DNA of 64,000 nucleotides from JAEZBP01 sp963832725 (GTDB lineage: Bacteria > Myxococcota_A > Polyangia > Polyangiales > Sandaracinaceae). Made by a program: the position numbers and the translations under genes. Under the pieces are notes generated by a model. It was not told the origin of the DNA. It searched no databases and worked only from the letters and a program-made list of their open reading frames with translations. This document shows, in pieces, positions 54,745 through 64,000 of the stretch. The DNA lies in NCBI GenBank assembly GCA_963832725.1, contig CAWHVG010000002.1:310001-374000 (forward strand), written 5' to 3'. Each line of letters starts with the position of its first letter. The first letter of the stretch is position 1.

Positions 54745-55794
54745 TCAGCGTGGATCGGCGCAGCAGCGGAAGCCGGTCGAGTAATCCCAGTGCGAGACGT
54801 CGTGGGCGGTGGTGACGTAGAGGCAGCCCGGCCCGTTCATCACCGTGTCCACGTAGTAGCCGCCGCGGAAGGTGCCCGCCGGGTCGGCGGTCCACTCGTG
54901 CAGGTTGCCCATCATGTCGAGCGCACCCTCGGCGGTGACGCAGCCCGCGTAGCTGCCGGTCGCCGCCAGCGAGTCGGGGAGCTGGTCGATGCACGCGTCG
55001 TCGAGGTGGCTCCAAATCCAGTCGGCGCTGGTGCCGAAGCGCTCGATGGCGGGGTGCACCGCCCGAGCGTCGTTGCAGACGCCCGGCTCGCGGGTGTCGC
55101 CGTAGGGGTAGGTGGTCATGGCCGGTCCCTGGCAGGCGCGGAGCCACTCGGTGTCGGTGCAGAGGCGCTTGCCCGCTTCGGCGCAGGCGGCCGCGGCTTG
55201 CGTGCCGCTGATGTACGCCTGTGGGATGGCGCCCTCGATGGAGACGGCGCGCACGCGGTTGCTGCCGGGGTTGTGGAAGGGCGACCAGGTCCCGCCGGCG
55301 ACCAGCTCGAGGCTCGCCTCGTAGCGATCGACGCAGAACGTGTCGACGCGGATCATCCCGTCCGGGCAGGTCGCGTCGCCCGCCGCCTCGCTCAACCCCT
55401 CGTTCGGTGTGGGCATCGCGCTCGGATCGCACATGACGGCCGCGTCGTAGCCCGCGGTGCAGCACTGGATGTCGGTCGGTCCGGGGCAGTAGCCGGGCGT
55501 GGCCACGCCGGCGCAATCGCTCACGAGCTGGCAGATGCCCGGCACGCCCTGCACGCTGCACGCGACGCCCGCGTCGCTCGGAGACGCCTCACCCGCGTCG
55601 CCACCGCGCGCCGCGTCGATACCGGCCTCCGTTCGCGCTGCGTCCATCGTCCGCGCCGCGTCCATGCCGTACGGCCCGGCGTCGAGCCCGGCGTCGTCGC
55701 TCCGCGGCCGGACCTGGCCGCAACCCACCAGCAGGAGAACCAGCGCCAGCGCTCGCACGCGATCGATGGTGCGCGCCGCCCGCGAGCGTTGCAA
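54745..55794 (-). CDS. SUMF1/FGE-family lipoprotein
   Basis: About 349 residues. The start is unclear: TTG at 55794 or GTG at 55758, the latter just before the signal peptide. Lipobox LLVGC is followed by an Asp/Ala linker and a Cys-rich section (about 75-135: PGICQLVSDCAGVATPGYCP). The SUMF1/formylglycine-generating-enzyme fold (about 140-349) shows RVDTFCVDRYEASLEL, CAEAGKRLCTDTEWLRACQG, LDMMGNLHEWTADP and STGFRCCADP. In myxobacteria such exported proteins often lack sulfatase partners and act as binding or non-haem-iron proteins. No partner gene nearby; activity is uncertain. Confidence 0.82.
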   Translation of the reverse strand: MQRSRAARTIDRVRALALVLLLVGCGQVRPRSDDAGLDAGPYGMDAARTMDAARTEAGIDAARGGDAGEASPSDAGVACSVQGVPGICQLVSDCAGVATPGYCPGPTDIQCCTAGYDAAVMCDPSAMPTPNEGLSEAAGDATCPDGMIRVDTFCVDRYEASLELVAGGTWSPFHNPGSNRVRAVSIEGAIPQAYISGTQAAAACAEAGKRLCTDTEWLRACQGPAMTTYPYGDTREPGVCNDARAVHPAIERFGTSADWIWSHLDDACIDQLPDSLAATGSYAGCVTAEGALDMMGNLHEWTADPAGTFRGGYYVDTVMNGPGCLYVTTAHDVSHWDYSTGFRCCADPR

Positions 55795-56096
55795 CGGGGG
55801 CCTCCGCGGTCGAAGCGATTCGTGCTTCGGCTCCGGGTATTCCGTCCGAGGTGCGGATCGCAGCCCGCTCGACGCATGCGGTCCGAGGTGAGCCGGCCAG
55901 GCCGAGAGATCTTACCTACTGAGACATTTCGGGCTTCGAAAGGCGCTCAGAAGGCGTTTCGGGGCGTTTCGACGAGAAATCGACGCCGATTGTCTCACGA
56001 ACTGAGAGAAGTCCCCGCGTGGCGGGAATCGGAGCCGCGTCGATGTACGGCGTGCAGCGTGCCAGCGCCCGCCGTCCCAGACGCGCGACGGGCCCG
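55795..56096. other. Intergenic region between SUMF1 and protease genes
   Basis: About 300 bases upstream of the SUMF1 gene. There is one 7-bp inverted repeat (TGAGACA at 55920-55926, TGTCTCA at 55991-55997) in a locally A+T-richer stretch. This could be a regulatory site or an intrinsic hairpin, but no T tract follows. Confidence 0.3.
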
Positions 56097-57665
56097 TCAG
56101 CGCAAGAGGGGGCTGGACCGGATGACCGCGCCCTGCTCGTCGCTCAGCGTCGTACCGATCGAGGCCCAGAACATGAGGTTGTCCGCGCCCGCGCCGGCGC
56201 ATTCGCTCGGCGTGACGAAGCCGTTCCCGTTCAGGTCGTGAACCGGCGTGCACCGCGGCGTGTCGGTGAAGCTGTCGAAGTGTTGGCCGTCGGCCTCGGT
56301 GGCGTGGAAGAGGCCGAGGAAGTGCCCGACTTCGTGCATGACGACGAGCGGGATCTCCGAGTCGCGGAGCGCTTCGAGGGCGAGGATCACCCCCGACGCC
56401 GCCGTCCCGTGGACGCCTTGCGGCCCCGGGATGCCCGAGCTGCGCCCGCCGAGCGGGCAGCGCAGGTTCTCGGTCACCTGCCGGACCACGAACACGGGGA
56501 CGGAGGGCCGGTCGAGCCCGGCGGTGAGCTCGAAGAGCGCGCCGAGCGAGGTGCTCTCCTGCCCGAGCTCGCCGCTGATGATGCCGATCGACTGCTGTCC
56601 GAGCACACCTCCGACCGGGTGGAAGCGAACGTCGCCGAGTGTCACGCCGGCCTGGGCCAGGATCTCGTTCATCGCGGGCATCGCCGCCTGGATGCGACCC
56701 GCCCGCGAGCGTCCCCACACGTCCGTCTGCGGCCCCAGGACACTGCGGCAAGCGGCGGACCGAGCCTGGGCGAGACGAATGGGCCCGAATTTCGTTCGGC
56801 CGGGAGGAGGAAATGCCGAAGCATTTTCGACGAACGACCGGGCGGAAGGCGGGTTCATTCGGCCGACGAGGCGACGGGAGCCGCGCCGCCGCAGTGTCCT
56901 AGCGACGAAGACGTCGAGGTCGAGAGTGTTGCCGGGCTCGGTCCGGGCGAGCCGCACCACGTCACCCGCGACGGCCGCGCCGCTGGTGAAGTCCGCGAGC
57001 TGCATCGAGTACCCGCCGGCATCGTGCATCGGCGCCAGATCGAAGGGCACCAAGAGCGCCGGCACCGGGCTGGCCGAGAAGACGCCGAGGATCTGTCCCT
57101 CGACCGGCTCGAGCAGCGTCCTGCCGGCGGTGACGGTGTGCAGCGCGACCACCTCGCCGGGGATGACGTCGGAGCCGCCATAGTCGCGCTCGTAGGCGAG
57201 GACCGAGTAGCTCACCGCGCCGTTCGGCGCCGGGTCCAGCATCACCGTCGCCGCGGCGTCGATCCCGCCGGCGATCGGCGAGCGGCTCACCTCGACGCCC
57301 TCGGCGGCCTGGATCATCTGCACGCAAGCGCGGACGGGGTGAAGGCGATCTTCCGCGCCGCGCGCGTGCACCTCGAGGCAGCGCTCGCCATCGGCGCAGT
57401 CGCTCTCGTCGGCGCAGGGGACCGCGCAGCTCCCGGCCACCGTGCAGACCCCGCGCGCGCAATCGTCGGGCCGTTCGCACGGCGACGTGTCCTCGGCACC
57501 GGCGGAACGGCAGCTGGTGATCAACGGATCGAGATCGGGGATGTCACCGCCTCCTTCGAGGCCGCACACGCCCGACGGGCAGTCCCGGTCCGACATGCAG
57601 GGCGCGCCACGCCCGCAGGCGGATGTGACGACGAGCGCGAGCGCGCAGATGGTTCGAAGCCTCAC
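56097..57665 (-). CDS. Metzincin-type zinc protease lipoprotein
   Basis: A 522-residue exported protease from a GTG at 57665 with lipobox TSAC. Cys modules occupy the first 120 residues (CMSDRDCPSGVCG, CERPDDCARGVCTVAGSC). The catalytic zinc site VMHEVGHFLGLFHATE (HExxHxxGxxH) falls around residue 445, and the later GADNLMFW fits a metzincin Met-turn, as in pappalysin- or snapalysin-like enzymes. Residues about 256-310 are Arg-rich and unlike the rest. They are encoded by the 164-bp inverted-repeat element at 56737-56900, which reads through in frame. The protein is probably secreted or surface-attached. Predatory or developmental roles are guesses. Confidence 0.8.
   Translation of the reverse strand: MRLRTICALALVVTSACGRGAPCMSDRDCPSGVCGLEGGGDIPDLDPLITSCRSAGAEDTSPCERPDDCARGVCTVAGSCAVPCADESDCADGERCLEVHARGAEDRLHPVRACVQMIQAAEGVEVSRSPIAGGIDAAATVMLDPAPNGAVSYSVLAYERDYGGSDVIPGEVVALHTVTAGRTLLEPVEGQILGVFSASPVPALLVPFDLAPMHDAGGYSMQLADFTSGAAVAGDVVRLARTEPGNTLDLDVFVARTLRRRGSRRLVGRMNPPSARSFVENASAFPPPGRTKFGPIRLAQARSAACRSVLGPQTDVWGRSRAGRIQAAMPAMNEILAQAGVTLGDVRFHPVGGVLGQQSIGIISGELGQESTSLGALFELTAGLDRPSVPVFVVRQVTENLRCPLGGRSSGIPGPQGVHGTAASGVILALEALRDSEIPLVVMHEVGHFLGLFHATEADGQHFDSFTDTPRCTPVHDLNGNGFVTPSECAGAGADNLMFWASIGTTLSDEQGAVIRSSPLLR
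56737..56900. mobile_element. MITE-like element with 13-bp terminal inverted repeats
   Basis: AGGACACTGCGGC (56737-56749) and GCCGCAGTGTCCT (56888-56900) are perfect inverted repeats. Similarity continues imperfectly for another ten bases inward. The centre carries a small hairpin (AAATGC-CGAA-GCATTT, near 56811-56827). No transposase. The element lies inside the protease gene and is translated as an atypical Arg-rich stretch. I find no clear target-site duplication, so the insertion mechanism is unknown. Confidence 0.6.
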
Positions 57666-58324
57666 CGGTGAGGTGTGAGCGAGCGGACGCGGTCGAGCAA
57701 GCGAACCGATCGTGGTGTGAATCGGGTGAGTGTGCCGGCGTCGAGGCGTGATTGGTCCATCGAATGGGTCACGGCATCTGGGCGTGGTCTACCCGTATAG
57801 CATCAAAACAAGCACTGCTCATAGTGAGTGGGTTCTGAGCCGAGGATCAGCCGCGTTGCGTCGCCGGTGCATGCCGGGAGTCGAGCGCGTCTCGACACGA
57901 CCCCACTCGGAGCGGAGCGCGCCGCCCCGGTGCACGCGTTCGGAGCGGCGGTCGGATGATCCCGCCGCACGGATGAGAAGAGATCTCCTTGCGGAGCTCG
58001 ACGTTGGGCCGCGGGCGCCTCGGTCGGACCACGGGCGCGTATCGGATGTGATTTTCGTGTTGGGTGTCTCGCCCGCGCTACCGCCTACGCCATCCCCGAG
58101 TGCACCCCGGGCCGTCGGTACTACCCTGCGGCTCGCGGCCGTCGCCGGTCGCGGATTGAGCGGCCCGTGCAGAACCTCACTCCTCGGCCTTCGGACGGGA
58201 CGGCTCGTCCATCCGCCCGCCCGGCCTCGCCAACGCGGAAGCATTGGCTCGTTCGTCCGTACGTACGTTCGGGCCGTCGCGGGTCGATCTCCTTCGGGCT
58301 CGGACTGCGACGGACGCTCGGGTG
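57666..58324. other. 660-bp gap without recognisable gene
   Basis: The region lies between the divergently oriented protease and the repeat-leader lipoprotein. Open frames on both strands have shadow-like composition. A short A+T-richer patch (about 57790-57835) may contain the protease promoter. No RNA gene or repeat seen apart from the pentanucleotide tract that begins at 58351. Confidence 0.4.
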
Positions 58325-58350
58325 ATGCGCGCTCGAATCCTCCGCGACAT

Positions 58351-58435
58351 GGCTGGGCTTGGCATCGCTGGGCTCGGCTCGGCTGGGCTCGGCTCGGCTG
58401 GGCTCGGCTCGGCTCGGCTTGGCCCGGCTGGGTTT
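58351..58435. repeat. Pentanucleotide repeat tract (GGCTN) in a lipoprotein leader
   Basis: About seventeen consecutive 5-bp units of the form GGCTC/GGCTG with a few variants, running straight into the lipobox codons of the lipoprotein. Because five is not a multiple of three, gain or loss of a unit shifts the reading frame. The tract is translated as Gly-Leu-Gly-Ser-Ala-like text in every frame, so each frame yields a hydrophobic leader. Confidence 0.85.
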
Positions 58436-59097
58436 GGCCCTCGCGTTGCTCGCGACCGGGTGCGGCATGCGCAACCTCGCCCGCACGCTCGGACAGGGGC
58501 GGAGCGAGCTTCGGGCGTCGCTCGGCGGGCCCATCCTGAGCGCCCCGGGGGCCACGTTTCCGATCCCCTCCGTGCGCGTGGGCGCTCGCTACGGCGCGAC
58601 CGACTGGCTGGACGTCGACGGTGATTCTCACGATCGATCCGCTGGTGCTCGGCGTGCTCGCGCTCGACGCCGGTGTCGTCGGACAGATTTACCGCGAAGG
58701 CGACCGCGGCTTCGCGCTCTCGGCGTCGGCGCACGGTTACTTCTTCTTCCAGCTTCACGATCAGTTCGCCGCCCGCGCCTTCCCCGAGCTCGGGCTGCAC
58801 GCCGAGTACCGCTTCGGCGACTGGCTCTCCCTCTTCGGCGGCGCGGTGGCGCTGGCGCAGTTCGATCCGCCGCTCGGCAGACCGCCCGTCTTCCTGGCGC
58901 CCTACCTCGGCCTGGAGCTCTTCGCCGACCCGCACGCGCCGGTGCAGCAGGCGGTCGAGCTCCAGCTCGCCTGGATCTCGCCCTGGCAGGACTTTCGGTC
59001 GGTGGCGACCTGGGAGCCGAGTGGCGCTGGCGTGTTCGTGATCATGATCGGTTGGCGGGCCGTCTTCGGTCCCGCCGGACAGCCGAGGGTGCCGTGA
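58359..59097 (+). CDS. Lipoprotein / outer-membrane-associated protein with repeat-encoded leader (frameshift at 58623-58627)
   Basis: About 245 residues. In the present frame the only start is a TTG at 58359. An ATG at 58325 with a good charged leader (MRARILRDMAG) is in another frame and would connect if one more 5-bp unit were present. The leader ends in lipobox LLATGC. At GATTC 58623-58627, GATC restores DVDGDLTIDPLVLGVLALDA. The mature protein has alternating strands (GYFFFQLHDQFAARAFPELG, VFVIMIGWRAVFG) suggesting a small barrel or lipocalin-like fold. Its stop overlaps the following hydrolase start (GTGA). Function unknown. Confidence 0.65.
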
Positions 59098-59960
59098 AGC
59101 GGGCGTGGATCATCGCGATGGTGCTCTCGGCGAGCGGCTGCGTGGACGCGGGCTCGTTCTTCTTCGCGCCGCGCAAGGTCGACGGCTACGACTTCGACGG
59201 CACCGATCCTCAGCTCGCGGGTGACCTCGAGCCGGCGCACCCCTCGATCGTCGGTCCCGAGAACCGACGCGAGGGCTTCGTCCACACCGCCGACGGCGCC
59301 ATACATTGGGTGCTGGCGGTCCAGCCGGGCGCGAGCGACGCCATCCTCTACAGCCACGGAAACGCCGTGCACCTCGGCCGCTACTGGGATTGGGTGGAGC
59401 GCCTCTGGTCGATGGGCTTCACCGTGATGATCTACGACTACCCCGGCTACGGCGAGTCGGACGGCTCGCCGAGCGAAGAGGGCGTGTTCGCGGCCGGGCA
59501 GGCGGTGCTGGAGCAGCTCGCGAGCATGCCGGAGGCGGAGAACGCGCGCCTCTGGCTCTACGGCTACTCGCTCGGCGGTGCGCCGACCTTCGAGCTGGCC
59601 GCCCGCGCGGAGCGGGGCGACGCGCCGGCCGTCACTGGAATGATCGGAGAGTCGGTGTGGTGCTCCGTGCAGGACATCCTGCAGGACAGCGCCGAGGTCG
59701 ACGTGCCGGGCTCGTACTTCACGCGACTCGTGATGGACAACTGCGCGCGGATGCGGGAGCTGACCACGACGCCCGTGATGCTCATGCACGGCACCGCCGA
59801 CGGCGTGATCCCCATCCGCCACCTCACCCTGCTCGAGGAGGCGGACGTCGCCGCGCCGCTCACCGTGCACCGCGTGGCAGGCGCCGGACATACCGATCTG
59901 CCGCTCGTCGCGGGCCCGGACTACGACGATTGGGTCGAGTCCTTCGTCGCCGGGCGCTGA
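59094..59960 (+). CDS. Alpha/beta hydrolase lipoprotein
   Basis: A 288-residue protein from a GTG that overlaps the upstream stop. Lipobox SASGC. The alpha/beta-hydrolase fold shows an oxyanion strand ILYSHGNAVHLGRYWDWVE, nucleophile elbow LYGYSLGGAP (Ser), an Asp in MLMHGTADGVIPIRH and His in VAGAGHTDLP, a complete catalytic triad. It resembles the BEM46/serine aminopeptidase S33 group. An exported esterase or peptidase acting in the envelope is likely. Coupled with the preceding lipoprotein. Confidence 0.85.
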   Translation: MKRAWIIAMVLSASGCVDAGSFFFAPRKVDGYDFDGTDPQLAGDLEPAHPSIVGPENRREGFVHTADGAIHWVLAVQPGASDAILYSHGNAVHLGRYWDWVERLWSMGFTVMIYDYPGYGESDGSPSEEGVFAAGQAVLEQLASMPEAENARLWLYGYSLGGAPTFELAARAERGDAPAVTGMIGESVWCSVQDILQDSAEVDVPGSYFTRLVMDNCARMRELTTTPVMLMHGTADGVIPIRHLTLLEEADVAAPLTVHRVAGAGHTDLPLVAGPDYDDWVESFVAGR

Positions 59961-60161
59961 CGCGACCGCCGGCGTCGCCGTCGTGCTCTTCGTCTCCAAG
60001 AGCGCGGCCCGCCGCGGACCGGAACCGTGCGTTCCCTCCGGTCCCGGACGATGCAGATGGCGCGGCGTAGCGGGGCCCGACCGCGGCGGCACCCATGGCA
60101 CCCACCGCGCCTGGATCCCGGCGCTCGGCAGACGCGGCCCCGCCGGATGGGGAACCGCGCG

Positions 60162-62024
60162 TCAGTCCAGCGCCGTGTAGCGCGGCAGCAGATAGCGCGG
60201 CGCGACCGCGTCGACGGCGGCACCGACGACGCCCTGCACCTCCGGATCCCAGCGGGCCCAGCGCGCCACGAACGCTTCGGCGGCGTCGTGATCGCCTGCA
60301 CGCTGGATGCGCAGCACCTCGCGCAGCATCGCCTCCACCGCCGCGGGGTAGCGCTCGTAGTCGATGGTGAGGTGGCCGTCCTCGAACGCCAGGACGTGCT
60401 GGTCGAGGAGCCAGCGCTGCTGCATCAGCTCCATCGTCCGGTAGGGGCTCTCGCGTGAGGGTTCGGTCGCGATCAGGGTGCGAAGCACGCCCGCGGCATA
60501 TGCGGCGTGCCCCCGCTCGGGCGTCATCACGCCGAGCTCGATCAAACGCGGGATCAACCAGAACGAGACCAGGTCGGCCTTCATCTCTTCGAAGTGGTTG
60601 TGCAGGTCGCCGAGCGCGACGCTCACGTCTCGCTCGCCGCCGGGACCGTCTGGAGCGGTGCGCTTCGGCCCGAGATAGTGACCGACCTCGTGCCAGACGG
60701 TGCGGTCGAAGTTTCCGCTCTCGCCGAGGTCGTCCGCGTGCGCCTCTGCTACCGCCGCCTGGAAGCGGCGCTGTGCGATGGCGACCAGGTCAGGATTTCG
60801 GAGCACGTTGCGCCGGATGAGGATGGTCCGGCCGTACTTGCGGATGATGTGAGCCTCGTTCGGCAGGACCGACGCCGTGTTGCCGCCGCGTGCCTGTCCG
60901 TAGTCGGCCAGCACGTCGTAGACGCCGATGGGGATCTCGGCCCGGACCCGCTCGTAGGGACCACCGGGCAGCGCCGCCTCCAGCTCGCTCAGGTGTGCGA
61001 CCGCGCGTTCCAGCTCGGCCGACTCTTCCGGCGCGCGAACCAAGATGGATAGCGCGAAGAAGGCTTTCTGACTGAAGAGATGATCGTCGTAGGTCTCGTA
61101 GGAGCCGATCTCGGCGTTCAGGTGATGAAAGCGCCCGCTCACCCAGGCCGCGTCACCGGCCTCGTAGTCGTTGCTCGAGAGATCCCGGGCGCGCTGCTCG
61201 AGGTAGTCGGCCAGGTCGGCGTCCTCGCCGCGTACCAGGTCGGCCGCTTCGCGGAGCAGCCCGTAGGCGCGCGCGAGCTCGGGCGCGTACGCCAACGCCT
61301 GAGGGACGGAGTAGTACGCGTCGGGGTCGGGCTCGCCCGCCAGCCGCTCGCGCAGCTCGGGATGCAGCACTCCGAGGGCGGGGTGGTCCGCGACGCGCTC
61401 GCGATCGAGCGCGAGATCCTCGGCCGTCCTGCGCCGCACCACCGTCCGCACGTCCAAGATGCCCGCGCCCGGGTTCGCGTCGGCCCACGCGCGCAACGCG
61501 TCGGCGCTCACGCCGTGCGGGTAGACGTTGCGGCCCGGCTCGTAGGCGAGGACCGGCGCGAAAGGCTCTCGCCGGCTCTCGAGCGTGAACGCGATGGGCC
61601 CTTCGAAGAGCCGGTAGAGCGTGCGGAGCTTCTCCAGCCGATCGGTCTCTGCCTCGTCCACCTGCACCGCGTCCAGGTGCGCACGGACCGCCAGCGCCTG
61701 CGGGTGGCGGCTCTCCTCGTAGAGGCGCTGAAGGATGTCTCCCACCTGCTCGAGCCGTGCGACCACCTCGCGCTCGGCGTCGCTCAGCTCGGTCACATCG
61801 GCGTTCAGCTCGAAGCGCTCGGTGCGGTCCAGGATCGCCTGGGCCTGGCTCGCCGACCAGAAGCCCTCGAGCCGCTCGAAGTGCGGTTGTGGATTCTCCG
61901 GCTCGGTCGCTGTCGGCGCGCGCTCCACGGGAGCGGGAGCGGAGGGCTCCGATCCGCAGCCGAGCAGGAGCATCGCCAGCGACATCAGGGCGTATCGGGG
62001 CGACGAGAGACGGTCGATCGGCAT
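60162..62024 (-). CDS. Zinc peptidase lipoprotein, dipeptidyl-peptidase III (M49)-like
   Basis: A 620-residue lipoprotein from the ATG at 62024; the upstream open frame is shadow. Lipobox LLLGC. The metal site is RTVWHEVGHYLGPKR (HEVGH about 445-449), followed by HNHFEEMKADLVSFW (EEMKAD about 479-484), equivalent to the EExxA(E/D) motif of M49 peptidases. DPP III normally has HExxGH; here it is HEVGH, with a Gly before the second His. Residues 20-430 are helical (FWSASQAQAIL, LREAADLVRGEDADLADYLE). Likely cleaves peptides in the envelope or acts as a metal-binding relative. No neighbour clarifies its role. Confidence 0.75.
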   Translation of the reverse strand: MPIDRLSSPRYALMSLAMLLLGCGSEPSAPAPVERAPTATEPENPQPHFERLEGFWSASQAQAILDRTERFELNADVTELSDAEREVVARLEQVGDILQRLYEESRHPQALAVRAHLDAVQVDEAETDRLEKLRTLYRLFEGPIAFTLESRREPFAPVLAYEPGRNVYPHGVSADALRAWADANPGAGILDVRTVVRRRTAEDLALDRERVADHPALGVLHPELRERLAGEPDPDAYYSVPQALAYAPELARAYGLLREAADLVRGEDADLADYLEQRARDLSSNDYEAGDAAWVSGRFHHLNAEIGSYETYDDHLFSQKAFFALSILVRAPEESAELERAVAHLSELEAALPGGPYERVRAEIPIGVYDVLADYGQARGGNTASVLPNEAHIIRKYGRTILIRRNVLRNPDLVAIAQRRFQAAVAEAHADDLGESGNFDRTVWHEVGHYLGPKRTAPDGPGGERDVSVALGDLHNHFEEMKADLVSFWLIPRLIELGVMTPERGHAAYAAGVLRTLIATEPSRESPYRTMELMQQRWLLDQHVLAFEDGHLTIDYERYPAAVEAMLREVLRIQRAGDHDAAEAFVARWARWDPEVQGVVGAAVDAVAPRYLLPRYTALD

Positions 62025-62280
62025 CGCGCCATCGTACGCGGCGGCCGCGCGGCGGGCACGTTCGCCTGTCGGAGCTCGAGAGCGCTGCCGTCGTGTGCGC
62101 GTCGTGAACGCCGAGGCCCGAACGACGTGGAGGGCTCGTGCCACGACACCGAAACCCGGAACGGCGTTCGGAGCGGGGACACTACGGGCGCTCTCGTGCG
62201 AGGGCCTGGCCGGCGTCGGAGCCGCTGTGCCCGCTTGCGATGGAGCCAGGGCGTATCTGGACGGTCGCGTCCGCGGTACC

Positions 62281-63690
<1,410 letters not shown>

Positions 63691-63829
63691 GCGGCGATCA
63701 GGCTCGGTGGCACCGGCGAGCACTCCTGGGGCGCCGGAACGTCGCCCGGCTCGCACGCATCGATGCCTCCATCCGTGTTGGTCGCGGGGTCATCGGGTCG
63801 TGCACCGGCGCCGCTTCGATGCGATCCGG

Positions 63830-64000
63830 TCATCGGTCCGCCTGGAGCGCGGAGACCGCCCGCCTCAGGTTCGCTCGCGCGCGCCTTTCGAAGCGGGCTC
63901 GCAGCCCGGCCGTCCGGTAGATCGCCGGTCGCGCGAGGAATCCTCCCAGCACACCCGCGCGAGCCATCCGGTACTGCGCCTCTTCCACCCACGCGTACTC
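63830..64000 (-). CDS. 3' end of an unrecognised gene (truncated by window edge)
   Basis: A continuous minus-strand frame enters from the window edge (EYAWVEEAQYRMARAGVLGG) and ends QADR at a stop at 63830-63832, giving 56 residues. Amphipathic helices rich in Arg and Ala; no motif identifies a family. The codon pattern looks coding. A 49-codon frame starting at the overlapping ATG (63833) has weak composition and I do not count it as a gene. Confidence 0.55.
   Translation of the reverse strand, partial: EYAWVEEAQYRMARAGVLGGFLARPAIYRTAGLRARFERRARANLRRAVSALQADR

Noticed and set aside
57819..58631. Minus-strand frames of 144-270 codons in the 58 kb gap
   Set aside because: Low-complexity Arg/Pro/Ser text and simple-repeat translations (KPSRAKPSRAEPSRAEP) caused by the pentanucleotide tract.

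Overview
The base composition is very high in G+C. The gene content includes Asp/Cys-rich lipoproteins, DUF4215 and MopE-like metal-binding motifs, a MYXO-CTERM sorting tail, many Hanks-type Ser/Thr kinases, and VgrG/DUF2169/DUF4150 modules. Together these point to a myxobacterium (Myxococcota, probably Polyangiales / Sandaracinaceae-like). This is an inference from gene content, not a database match. I saw no rRNA, tRNA or CRISPR array by eye.

Layout. 0-7.6 kb: an FG-GAP lipoprotein, a pair of translationally coupled thioredoxin-fold proteins, small lipoproteins, and a GH25 lysozyme with a MYXO-CTERM tail. 7.6-13 kb: a minus-strand type VI secretion (T6SS) cargo island (VgrG, DUF2169, DUF4150-toxin fusion, small partner). 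13-18.5 kb: two divergent kinase-like genes, a tail-anchored pseudokinase and a pseudokinase-kinase-SRPBCC-cyclase fusion. 18.5-24.9 kb: accessory DNA with a six-copy 85-bp hairpin repeat array, a LuxR regulator and two paralogous gene stubs overlapping tail to tail. 24.9-34.6 kb: a phosphoesterase, an FAD monooxygenase, a lipid-type membrane operon (phytol-kinase-like, CDP-archaeol-synthase-like, MFS), a porin-like protein, a pentapeptide protein and an NAD-dependent epimerase. 34.7-49.9 kb: a second, larger T6SS cargo island (three VgrGs, DUF2169-pentapeptide fusion, pentapeptide protein, DUF3540, DUF4150), facing a three-gene operon that may encode an effector and its partners. 50-54.5 kb: two more Ser/Thr kinases. 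54.7-64 kb: a SUMF1 lipoprotein, a metzincin protease carrying an inserted MITE-like element, a lipoprotein whose leader is encoded by a pentanucleotide repeat, an alpha/beta hydrolase, a zinc peptidase, a DUF4215/MopE-like lipoprotein, and the 3' end of a gene cut by the window edge.

How the genes work together. The two T6SS islands hold only spike and cargo parts (VgrG, PAAR-like DUF4150, adaptors DUF2169/DUF3540). No sheath or baseplate genes are present, so they presumably load a T6SS encoded elsewhere. Kinases next to the islands may sense or regulate, but nothing in the sequence proves this.

A caution applies to the whole window. About twenty otherwise well-conserved genes are broken by single-base changes. 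Most breaks lie exactly at GATTC/GAATC sites where restoring GATC repairs the frame, and one in-frame stop is a GATC-to-GATT change. I read these as systematic sequencing errors at (probably methylated) GATC sites. I therefore annotate such genes as single, probably intact genes and give the break positions.
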